Source of the DNA: Flavobacteriaceae bacterium
Lineage (GTDB): Bacteria > Bacteroidota > Bacteroidia > Flavobacteriales > Flavobacteriaceae
Reading direction: 5' to 3'
Assembly (NCBI GenBank): GCA_030618945.1
Contig: JAUXCI010000191.1
Location: 1 to 5,241 of the forward strand
Length of the DNA stretch: 5,241 nt
Shown: positions 1-5,241 of the stretch, piece by piece
Position numbering within the stretch: position 1 is the first letter of the stretch
Layout of the letters: each line of letters opens with the position of its first letter
Made by a program: the position numbers and the translations under genes
The notes under the pieces: model-generated
Seen by the model: the letters and a program-made list of their open reading frames with translations, nothing else
The model's database searches: none
Told to the model about the DNA's origin: nothing

Positions 1-107
1 GGTATAGTGCATGCGGGTTTTAGAGGTTTTAGAAGTTTTGTAGCTCGTAAAAAATATTGTTGTAAACTGATAGGAAATCGCTTCGTAATCTCGCACGACA
101 CCATACC
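1..107. repeat. Imperfect long inverted repeat, non-coding
   Basis: Bases 1-17 (GGTATAGTG then CATGCGGG) can pair with bases 90-107 (CTCGCACG, a bulged A at 98, then CACCATACC). I count 14 Watson-Crick pairs, one G-T wobble and two A-C mismatches; on the complementary strand both A-C mismatches become T-G wobbles. The left arm begins at the window edge, so the dyad may extend outside. The 72-base interior is AT-rich and has no convincing reading frame. A folded-strand recombination site (attC-like), a dispersed intergenic repeat or a structured RNA are possible. The sequence after the right arm contains CGTTAGCC, which resembles but does not satisfy the attC core GTTRRRY. The dyad is clear; its identity is unknown. 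Confidence 0.5.
17..43. repeat. Three tandem 9-mers
   Basis: GTTTTAGAG (17-25), GTTTTAGAA (26-34) and GTTTTGTAG (35-43) lie head to tail in the interior of the long inverted repeat. The third copy is diverged. This may be a replication-slippage product or part of the larger element; no function is visible. Confidence 0.45.
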
Positions 108-163
108 ATCAATCGTTAGCCTTTATTATTTAACTTTTTGACTTAACTCAACCCAATATTAAA

Positions 164-1564
164 ATGAAAACTGCTATTCGATTCTCAATCTTGATGGTAT
201 TGCTGTTCTTTCAATTCACTACCTCCTATGCCCAGGAAAAATCATTTAATAGAGCCTATAAGGAAGACGCGATTCAGGTTCTTATGCAATTAATGAATGA
301 TTATTATGTCTTTCCTGAAGTTGCCAAATTAACTGAAAAATACTTGACTAAACAATGGGAAAAAGGTCATTTTGATCAGTTTGAGGACGATGAAACTTTT
401 GCTGTTGCATTGACGGAATCAGTACAGGCCATCAATAAGGACAAGCATATGCGAATCAGAGTCAATAGGCCATATGAGGCCCCTGAAAATACACCCGAAA
501 GAATGATTGAAGAACGCCTTGATCGAATCAATAGATCCAGAAGAGCCAATTTTGGATTTACAACAGTGAAGATCATGGAAGGTAATATCGGTTACCTGGA
601 CTTGAGAGGGTTTGCAGGCCTAGAAAATGCAAAACCAGTTGCAGATGCTTACATGAAGTTAATGTCCCGAACCGATGCGATTATCATCGATCTAAGAAAA
701 AATGGTGGTGGAAGCCCAAGCATGGTTCAATATTTATGCAGTTATTTCTTCGACGAGAAATTGCATTTGAATAGCCTTTATTGGAGGGAAGGAAACGAGA
801 CCCGTGAGTTTTGGACCCTTGATAAAGTGGGGGGAATTAAAATGCCCGAAGTGCCTTTGTTTGTGATGACAAGTAGCAGAACTTTTTCTGGGGCAGAAGA
901 GTTTTCATATAACATGCAAACTCAAAAAAGGGCAACATTGATCGGGCAAACGACTGGAGGCGGTGCGAATCCGGGTGGCACCCGCAGAATCAATGAAAAT
1001 TTGACTGTTTTTATACCGACAGGAAAAGCCATCAATCCAAAAACCAATACAAACTGGGAAGGTGTAGGGGTAATCCCGGAAGTAGAAACCACTGTCGAAA
1101 AAACGATGGATAAGGCTCATGAATTGGCATTGGAAGCTGCTGAATCTTATAGAATGAATACAAAAGAAAAATATAGCAAGAAGCTTTTGGATCTGTACAG
1201 CAAATTGGACCAATATGATGCAGGAGAATCAGAAAAAGCCATCCTTCAGGCGCTGATGTCCTGCCAAGAAACGAAGCTATTAGGTGAAGGAGATATTAAC
1301 AGGCTTGGTTATCAATATCTATTGGAGCATAAAAAGGAAAAAATTGCTGAATCCATATTTAGAGCAAATACAATCCTCTATCCCAATTCTGCTAATGTAT
1401 TCGACAGTTATGCAGAAGCATTGATGATGAATGGCAACCTTGCATCTTCGCTTAAAAACTATCAAAAAGCTGTTGAAATTGCCATTGAAAATGAGGATAG
1501 AAGTGTCGAAGTGTATCGAAAAAATTTAGAAAGTGTTAAAAATAAATTGAAGTCAGAACAATAG
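164..1564 (+). CDS. Secreted S41-family serine peptidase with C-terminal TPR-like helices
   Basis: The 466-residue protein has a signal peptide at about residues 1-23 (MKTAIRF, hydrophobic core, SYA before Q24), so it is probably periplasmic or secreted. An N-terminal helical region (about 30-110) precedes the S41 core. The core shows IIIDLRKNGGGS (173-184), the serine motif TFSGAEE (Ser242), GQTTGGGA (261-268) and WEGVGVIPE (298-306). His95 (in DKHMRIR), Ser242 and Glu299 fit the His/Ser/Glu arrangement of the tricorn/IRBP-like branch of S41 rather than the Ser-Lys dyad of Tsp/CtpA; this assignment is from motif position only. No PDZ domain is evident. Residues about 380-460 look like TPR helices (SIFRANTILYP, DSYAEALMMNGN, NYQKAVEIA). 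The ATG at 164 is chosen because it directly yields the signal peptide; its leader is A/T-rich without a Shine-Dalgarno. It stands alone and converges on the minus-strand cluster. Substrate unknown. Confidence 0.9.
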   Translation: MKTAIRFSILMVLLFFQFTTSYAQEKSFNRAYKEDAIQVLMQLMNDYYVFPEVAKLTEKYLTKQWEKGHFDQFEDDETFAVALTESVQAINKDKHMRIRVNRPYEAPENTPERMIEERLDRINRSRRANFGFTTVKIMEGNIGYLDLRGFAGLENAKPVADAYMKLMSRTDAIIIDLRKNGGGSPSMVQYLCSYFFDEKLHLNSLYWREGNETREFWTLDKVGGIKMPEVPLFVMTSSRTFSGAEEFSYNMQTQKRATLIGQTTGGGANPGGTRRINENLTVFIPTGKAINPKTNTNWEGVGVIPEVETTVEKTMDKAHELALEAAESYRMNTKEKYSKKLLDLYSKLDQYDAGESEKAILQALMSCQETKLLGEGDINRLGYQYLLEHKKEKIAESIFRANTILYPNSANVFDSYAEALMMNGNLASSLKNYQKAVEIAIENEDRSVEVYRKNLESVKNKLKSEQ

Positions 1565-1633
1565 CCTGAAGACATGTTCCTTTTAGATAACTGGTGATTT
1601 TTATAAGAGACAAAAGTGCTTGCCAACTGTAAC

Positions 1634-1675
1634 TTAGCCTGATGAAACTCTTACCTAAAGAGAACGAAAGGCTAA
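1634..1675. repeat. Nested hairpin downstream of the peptidase gene
   Basis: TTAGCC (1634-1639) pairs with GGCTAA (1670-1675), and inside it CTCTT (1648-1652) pairs with AAGAG (1658-1662) around the loop ACCTA. The two stems are separated by an internal loop of 8 and 7 bases. No T-run follows on either strand, so it is not a typical intrinsic terminator. It might act as a 3'-end stabilising structure for the peptidase mRNA. Confidence 0.4.
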
Positions 1676-1742
1676 AAACGATATAACACATGCCTCTAAG
1701 TGCTACTTGAAACTGACGTGAAAATCCGATATTTTAGTGGAT

Positions 1743-1778
1743 ATCAAATAAGTCCGGAGGCACGTGCCATATCTGGAC
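1743..1778 (-). terminator. Possible weak terminator of the pirin operon
   Basis: Read on the minus strand, GTCCAGA (1778-1772) can pair with TCCGGAC (1758-1752), with one wobble, around a 13-base loop containing the palindrome GGCACGTGCC. It is followed by TTATTTGAT, a poor T-tract. It begins about 35 bases past the pirin stop codon, a suitable place for a terminator. The weak T-tract keeps confidence low; on the + strand there is no T-tract at all. Confidence 0.3.
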
Positions 1779-1812
1779 GTTACCAGCAATTTAGAAAAAT
1801 CTATAATCCGGC

Positions 1813-2934
1813 TTATTTCATTACTTCTTTTCCATCTGGTAGTTTAGAAAATCTACCTTTTGACTTGCCATGAACAGGATCGGACGAAGCCCAGGGCCAC
1901 CCGCCAAACTCTGTTTGTTGATATTCTTGTATTGTTTCTTGTAAATCCTCTTTTGTATTAGCCACAAAAGGACCATACTGAATAATAGGTTCATTTAAGG
2001 GGCGTCCTTGCAAGAATAAGAAGAATCCTTCTTTTGAACCATTTACAATTTCCACTTCTTTTCTAGGATCCAGTACTATCAAATGGTTTTCTTTAATTTC
2101 TGATTCCCCAATAGTAAAAGTATCTCCCTGATAAAAGTATAACGAGCGTGTTACATCTGCTTCTATTGAGGGAATATAGAAAGTTGCATTAGCCTCCATT
2201 TTAAAGGTCCATATCTGAACATGGTTGTTAGGATCAGCAGCCCATGAATCCGGATTAGGAGATAGTGCAACTTTATCTTTGAATTGGCCAGCAGCCAAAT
2301 TTATTTTGGTCATTTTACCATCTTTATCTTTTTCCTCTATGATCGGAATATCTTCACGCCAGAGCATTTTATAGTATGGCTCTACTTTTTTACTTTTTTC
2401 AGGCAAGTTCAGCCATAGTTGAAAGATCTCAAAAGGATTTGAGTCATTATTCAATAATGGAAACATTTCTGCATGTTGTACCCCTTTTCCTGAAGTTAGC
2501 CATTGCACATCTCCGTTACCAAAGCGGCCATATGCTCCTAATGAGTCAGAATGATCTGCCATGCCTTGTGATACTATACTGACGGTTTCGAAACCACTGT
2601 GCGGATGTGCAGGAAATCCCGGAACCTTTGTTCCATGATACATACTCCATCCATCTTTGCCCGAAAAATCCTGCCCAATGTTTCGTCCTTCCAGAGAGCT
2701 GTTTGGGCCCAATTCATCGTTACCTCCAGGGTACATATCAAGATGATAGGAACAAAAAATAAAAGGATCTTGTGTTTTCCATGGTAAACTTAAGGGCTCT
2801 GTTTTAATAATTGGTGTATTTGTACTCATATCAATAATCTTTTTTGCAAATCCTGTTTTTGATAATAAAATAGTTCCTGCGGTAATTATTCCAGTTTTCA
2901 CAATGAATTTTCGGCGGTTGAAAAGTTTATTCAT
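1813..2934 (-). CDS. Pirin family bicupin protein with twin-arginine leader
   Basis: The 373-residue protein belongs to the pirin family, whose N-terminal cupin binds one metal ion, usually iron. Some members are quercetin dioxygenases and others act in stress or transcriptional control; the substrate here is unknown. The expected metal ligands are visible: His110 and His112 in HPHSGFETV, then His154 and Glu156 in GKGVQHAEM. The C-terminal cupin (about 230-320) is followed by the typical pirin tail FGGWPWASSDPVH (343-355). Residues 1-35 form a Tat-type leader: NRRKFIVK with Arg7-Arg8, a mildly hydrophobic stretch, then GFA-KK. If real, the folded metal-loaded protein is exported, which is odd for a family generally described as cytoplasmic or nuclear. 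A cytoplasmic form starting at Met36 is the alternative. It follows the methyltransferase gene by 49 bases and is probably the last gene of the operon. Family is secure; function is not. Confidence 0.92.
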   Translation of the reverse strand: MNKLFNRRKFIVKTGIITAGTILLSKTGFAKKIIDMSTNTPIIKTEPLSLPWKTQDPFIFCSYHLDMYPGGNDELGPNSSLEGRNIGQDFSGKDGWSMYHGTKVPGFPAHPHSGFETVSIVSQGMADHSDSLGAYGRFGNGDVQWLTSGKGVQHAEMFPLLNNDSNPFEIFQLWLNLPEKSKKVEPYYKMLWREDIPIIEEKDKDGKMTKINLAAGQFKDKVALSPNPDSWAADPNNHVQIWTFKMEANATFYIPSIEADVTRSLYFYQGDTFTIGESEIKENHLIVLDPRKEVEIVNGSKEGFFLFLQGRPLNEPIIQYGPFVANTKEDLQETIQEYQQTEFGGWPWASSDPVHGKSKGRFSKLPDGKEVMK

Positions 2935-2950
2935 TTTAACTTAGACTTAA

Positions 2951-3002
2951 ATTGGCAGGACGATTTTACATTGATTTTTATACTTATTTTATACCTGCCA
3001 AT
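2951..3002 (-). repeat. 9-bp perfect inverted repeat between methyltransferase and pirin genes
   Basis: ATTGGCAGG (2951-2959) is the exact reverse complement of CCTGCCAAT (2994-3002), with a 34-base very AT-rich loop. One arm lies in the last codons of the methyltransferase gene and the other in the leader of the pirin gene, so the stop codon sits in the loop. In the transcript the stem is followed by TTTAAG, a weak T-tract. It could be an intercistronic processing or partial termination structure tuning pirin expression. Confidence 0.45.
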
Positions 3003-3571
3003 CTGATAATTGAAGATTTACCTTTGTGAAAAACTCCTTCATTAAGCTCAATTTCATCTAACCATACATCCACTTTACTGAGTTGTATGAAATCTCCTTC
3101 TAATTCCTCAATTGAATATAGCATATTAACATCTTTAGGGCCATTTGAATTAGTATTTATCTGGTTTTTTGAGAACGCTTCAATAATCACTAAGCCCCCA
3201 GGCTTAAGAAATTTCATTAAATGTTGATGATTTTCTTTTCTGTCATGAGCGTGTGCATATATTAATGCCACTACATCAAAGGATTCTTGTTCATAATCAG
3301 CATCTTTTAATTCATGTATGTTATAGACAATATCAACATTGTTTTTCTTACTTAACTTTTGAGCTTTATCACGTGCTTTTGAGCTAAAATCAAAAGCAAA
3401 AACATCCCATCCCAATTTAGCAGCATATACTGCATTTCGTCCTTCGCCTTCCGCTGGCAAAAGTATTTTCCCAGGTTTCATCTTATCAATTTTCTCTTTA
3501 AAAAAGACATTCGGCTGAATACCATAAGCGTATTCATTACTTGCATATCTTTTATCCCATATCTGTTTCAT
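2984..3571 (-). CDS. Class I SAM-dependent methyltransferase (TehB/thiopurine-type, small)
   Basis: The 195-residue protein is a compact, soluble class I methyltransferase with little beyond the Rossmann fold. The N-terminal WDKRYASNEYAYGIQPN (5-21) is the cap typical of TehB-like and related small-molecule methyltransferases. Motif I is the SAM-binding loop ILLPAEGEGRNAVYAA (36-51); Asp61 in FAFDFSS is the acidic end of strand 2 that would hold the ribose. FDVVALIYAHAH (98-109) is the motif IV region, and LKPGGLVIIEAF (122-133) the post-motif strand and turn. No nucleic-acid-binding domain or membrane segment is visible, so a small-molecule acceptor such as a thiol, metalloid or quinone-type compound is plausible, but none can be named. 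It starts 18 bases after the stop of the CDGSH-synthase fusion gene, strongly suggesting co-transcription. The ATG at 3571 gives the full N-terminal motif. A tehB label would be over-precise. Confidence 0.88.
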   Translation of the reverse strand: MKQIWDKRYASNEYAYGIQPNVFFKEKIDKMKPGKILLPAEGEGRNAVYAAKLGWDVFAFDFSSKARDKAQKLSKKNNVDIVYNIHELKDADYEQESFDVVALIYAHAHDRKENHQHLMKFLKPGGLVIIEAFSKNQINTNSNGPKDVNMLYSIEELEGDFIQLSKVDVWLDEIELNEGVFHKGKSSIIRLAGIK

Positions 3572-3589
3572 ATCTTATCTATTATATTT

Positions 3590-5110
3590 TTAACTTGGAT
3601 TGCCTGCATATCTAATGTTTGTTAAATCAGCCATATCCTTTTTCCATGTTGTTAAATCATTCGCATTGAATTGGTTCAAATGCTCATGCCCACAAGCTCT
3701 TGCTAAAACCTTCATCAACTCAGCGGAAGCACTGAAAAAATTATATAGTTGTCGGGCACTTTTATCAATATTAAGTTTCGCCCTTAATTCTGCTTTCTGG
3801 GTAGCTATACCAGCCGGACAATTATTCGTATTACACATCCTTGCAGCTACACAACCGATGGATTGGAGGGCAGAGTTTGATATTGCAATGCCGTCGGCTC
3901 CCAGAGCCAGAGCTTTTATAAAATCATCAGGCACACGTATACCACCTGTAATAATTAGCGTAACATCCCTACGGTTTACTTTATTCAAATATTTCCGGGC
4001 TCGTGATAAAGCTGGAATGGTTGGAACAGAAATATTGTTTCTGAAAATTAGTGGAGCTGCTCCGGTTCCACCACCCCGTCCATCCAGTATGATATAATCG
4101 GCACTGGCATCTAACGCAAATTGTATATCAGCTTCTATGTGGTTGGCAGATAGTTTAAAACCAATTGGAATTCCCCCTGTAACTTCTCTGACTTTGTCTG
4201 CAAAATTCTTAAAATCTTCAGGTGTATTTAAATCTTCAAATGTTGGTGGAGAAACTGCTGGTGTACCTTCTTTTAGTTTTCTTACTTCAGCAATTTTACC
4301 AACCACTTTATTGCCGGAAAGATGTCCTCCTGTTCCGGTTTTAGCTCCTTGTCCTCCTTTAAAATGGAACGCTTGTACATTTTTTAGTTTATCCCAATCG
4401 AAACCAAATTTAGCCGAGGCTAGCTCATAAAAATATTTTGAATTCGCTTGTTGTTCTTTGTCAAGCATTCCACCTTCACCTGAGCAAATGCCTGTTCCTG
4501 CTAATTCAGCACCCTTTGCTAAAGAAATTTTAGCCTCTTCCGATAATGCACCGAAACTCATGTCAGATACAAATAGTGGGATATCTAATTTTAATGGCTT
4601 TTTGGCATTCGGACCTATAATCAATTCCGAGCCTACTGCAACATCTTCCATTAAGGGCTTCGTTGCCATTTGAGCCGCCAGTATTTGAATGTCTTTCCAT
4701 TGAGGAAGTTCTGGAATAGGAACTCCCATAGCTCCCATTTCTCCGTGATGTCCTGTAATTGAAAGTCCATCTTTCGCCAAGGCTTTGATATAGGCTAAGG
4801 TCGGTTCTTCCACGGTTGAACCAGAATGAATCAGTTCTTCATCTTTTTTCACACTTAACTCACCCTGTTCCTTTAAAGTGGCATGTGTGCCATCACAATA
4901 CGGCGGATTCTTAGTTTGTTTACACATACATAAGTATGCATCTCCATCTTCATTCGCTTTAAAGGATAAAGGTTTAAAGGAAGTTGATGCATGCGATCCA
5001 TCACAAAACGGTTGGTTCTTTGATTCACCACAGGCACACCAATAATATTCTTCGCCTTTTTTAACCTTGGTTGCCAATGGCTTTATATCAGCTATTTTTG
5101 GTTTTTTCAT
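3590..5110 (-). CDS. Fusion of two CDGSH [2Fe-2S] domains to an FMN-binding glutamate synthase domain
   Basis: The 506-residue protein has three parts. Residues about 1-80 hold two CDGSH iron-sulfur motifs: Cys25, Cys27, Cys36, His40 (CACGESKNQPFCDGSH) and Cys61, Cys63, Cys72, His76 (CMCKQTKNPPYCDGTH), each a complete 3Cys-1His ligand set for a [2Fe-2S] cluster. A linker (about 81-105) leads to a glutamate-synthase-type FMN barrel (about 106-500) with SDMSFGALS (182-190), GICSGEGGM (207-215), GGQGAKTGTGGHL (252-264) and LDGRGGGTGAAP (342-353). Cys420-X5-Cys426-X4-Cys431, followed by PAGIATQ, matches the [3Fe-4S] site of GOGAT large subunits. The glutaminase domain with its N-terminal Cys is absent, so it is not a complete glutamate synthase; such stand-alone synthase domains are usually of unknown function. 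The CDGSH domains probably deliver electrons to, or take them from, the FMN/3Fe-4S centre (inference). No signal peptide: cytoplasmic. The ATG at 5110 is the only usable start before an in-frame stop at 5159-5161. Confidence 0.92.
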   Translation of the reverse strand: MKKPKIADIKPLATKVKKGEEYYWCACGESKNQPFCDGSHASTSFKPLSFKANEDGDAYLCMCKQTKNPPYCDGTHATLKEQGELSVKKDEELIHSGSTVEEPTLAYIKALAKDGLSITGHHGEMGAMGVPIPELPQWKDIQILAAQMATKPLMEDVAVGSELIIGPNAKKPLKLDIPLFVSDMSFGALSEEAKISLAKGAELAGTGICSGEGGMLDKEQQANSKYFYELASAKFGFDWDKLKNVQAFHFKGGQGAKTGTGGHLSGNKVVGKIAEVRKLKEGTPAVSPPTFEDLNTPEDFKNFADKVREVTGGIPIGFKLSANHIEADIQFALDASADYIILDGRGGGTGAAPLIFRNNISVPTIPALSRARKYLNKVNRRDVTLIITGGIRVPDDFIKALALGADGIAISNSALQSIGCVAARMCNTNNCPAGIATQKAELRAKLNIDKSARQLYNFFSASAELMKVLARACGHEHLNQFNANDLTTWKKDMADLTNIRYAGNPS

Positions 5111-5121
5111 AAATTTTGATT

Positions 5122-5161
5122 TAAATAAGTAAGCCTCCCTTATGAATGACTTACTTATTTA
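5122..5161 (-). promoter_or_regulatory. Candidate operator: 12-bp perfect dyad upstream of the fusion gene
   Basis: TAAATAAGTAAG (5122-5133) is the perfect reverse complement of CTTACTTATTTA (5150-5161), with a 16-base spacer, ending 11 bases upstream of the fusion gene start codon. The AT-rich arms and lack of a T-tract suggest a dimeric regulator site rather than a terminator; TetR- or HxlR-like repressors are guesses from its form. The spacer carries AGGGAGG (minus strand, 5140-5134), which resembles a Shine-Dalgarno but lies over 20 bases from the ATG, too far for normal use. I could not identify a confident Bacteroidota -33/-7 promoter (TTTG / TAnnTTTG) beside it. Confidence 0.45.
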
Positions 5162-5175
5162 TTACACTTTGAAAA

Positions 5176-5241
5176 TTATTTATCCAAACTCATATGCGAA
5201 CCATCACAGTATGGTGGATTCTTTGTTTGTTTACACATACA
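5176..5241 (-). CDS. CDGSH iron-sulfur domain protein, C-terminal end only (cut by window edge)
   Basis: Reading the minus strand from the window edge gives 21 residues and a TAA stop (5176-5178): CMCKQTKNPPYCDGSH, then MSLDK. This is one complete CDGSH motif (CxC, Cys, His) able to bind a [2Fe-2S] cluster. The N-terminus and start lie outside. It is almost identical to the second CDGSH motif of the fusion protein downstream; over the 16 shared motif codons I count 7 base differences, mostly synonymous. The full gene is probably a small stand-alone protein with one or two CDGSH motifs, based on that similarity. It lies 65 bases upstream of the fusion gene on the same strand, separated by the dyad at 5122-5161. 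Confidence 0.85.
   Translation of the reverse strand, partial: CMCKQTKNPPYCDGSHMSLDK

Larger units (their letters stand above)
1565..1812. other. Convergent intergenic region with hairpins
   Basis: This 248-base stretch lies between the 3' ends of the peptidase gene and the pirin gene. Stops are frequent and no convincing coding remnant was found. It carries a nested hairpin (1634-1675), a short dyad GATAT/ATATC (1728-1732 and 1741-1745), and a GC-rich dyad around the perfect palindrome GGCACGTGCC (1759-1768). It is longer than a simple convergent gap needs, so a small RNA or remnant of an inserted element is possible but unproven. Confidence 0.5.

Noticed and set aside
120..163. Bacteroidota-type promoter for the peptidase gene (around TTTAACTTTTTG)
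   Set aside because: It only loosely resembles the TAnnTTTG -7 element and no matching -33 TTTG was found at proper spacing.
376..1213. Minus-strand open frames (376-576, 905-1213) inside the peptidase gene
   Set aside because: Antisense to the S41 core with its conserved motifs; no independent support.
1632..1701. Calling a functional hammerhead ribozyme as a feature
   Set aside because: The core segments occur in order, but the stems next to the core do not close properly and a competing hairpin exists, so it is listed only as a low-interest finding.
2376..2787. + strand open frames (2376-2582, 2599-2787)
   Set aside because: Antisense to the pirin gene across its conserved metal-ligand region; no recognisable domain.
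3600..4673. Long open frames on the + strand (3600-4097, 4137-4430, 4458-4673)
   Set aside because: They lie antisense within the fusion gene, whose protein has intact motifs throughout; their translations show no recognisable domain. They are shadows.
3590..5110. Naming the fusion gene gltB (glutamate synthase large subunit)
   Set aside because: The glutaminase domain is absent, the protein is roughly a third of GltB length, and two CDGSH domains are added, so the classical reaction cannot be assumed.
5134..5140. AGGGAGG on the minus strand as the ribosome binding site of the fusion gene
   Set aside because: It is more than 20 bases from the ATG and no alternative ATG, GTG or TTG start lies at a proper distance in frame.

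Overview
The window looks like chromosomal DNA of a Bacteroidota bacterium (Cytophagia- or Flavobacteriia-like). It is AT-rich, start codons are preceded by A/T-rich leaders rather than a well-placed Shine-Dalgarno, and the proteins resemble that phylum: an S41 peptidase with a TPR-like tail, a pirin with a twin-arginine leader, and CDGSH iron-sulfur proteins. The genus cannot be named from the sequence alone.

Layout. Positions 1-163 are non-coding and hold an imperfect long inverted repeat (arms 1-17 and 90-107) plus three tandem 9-mers. A single + strand gene (164-1564) encodes a secreted S41-family (tricorn/IRBP-like) serine peptidase. A 248-base non-coding stretch (1565-1812) separates it from a convergent minus-strand cluster and holds a nested hairpin and a GC-rich dyad that may end the minus-strand transcript. 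The cluster, read right to left in transcription order, is: the 3' end of a CDGSH iron-sulfur gene (5176-5241, cut by the window edge); a 65-base gap with a 12-bp perfect dyad; a CDGSH-CDGSH-glutamate-synthase-domain fusion (3590-5110); a small class I SAM methyltransferase (2984-3571, 18 bases after the fusion); and a Tat-leader pirin (1813-2934, 49 bases after the methyltransferase).

How the genes may work together (inference). The tight co-directional spacing suggests one operon rich in redox-active metal proteins: two to three [2Fe-2S] CDGSH centres, an FMN/[3Fe-4S] synthase-type barrel without its glutaminase half, and a mononuclear-metal bicupin (pirin). With a small-molecule-type methyltransferase, this fits a stress or detoxification operon rather than ammonia assimilation. 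The dyad upstream of the fusion gene is the best candidate for an operator. The most interesting feature is the fusion protein and its apparent origin from a tandem duplicate of the neighbouring CDGSH gene. I found no RNA gene, CRISPR array, transposase or phage gene.
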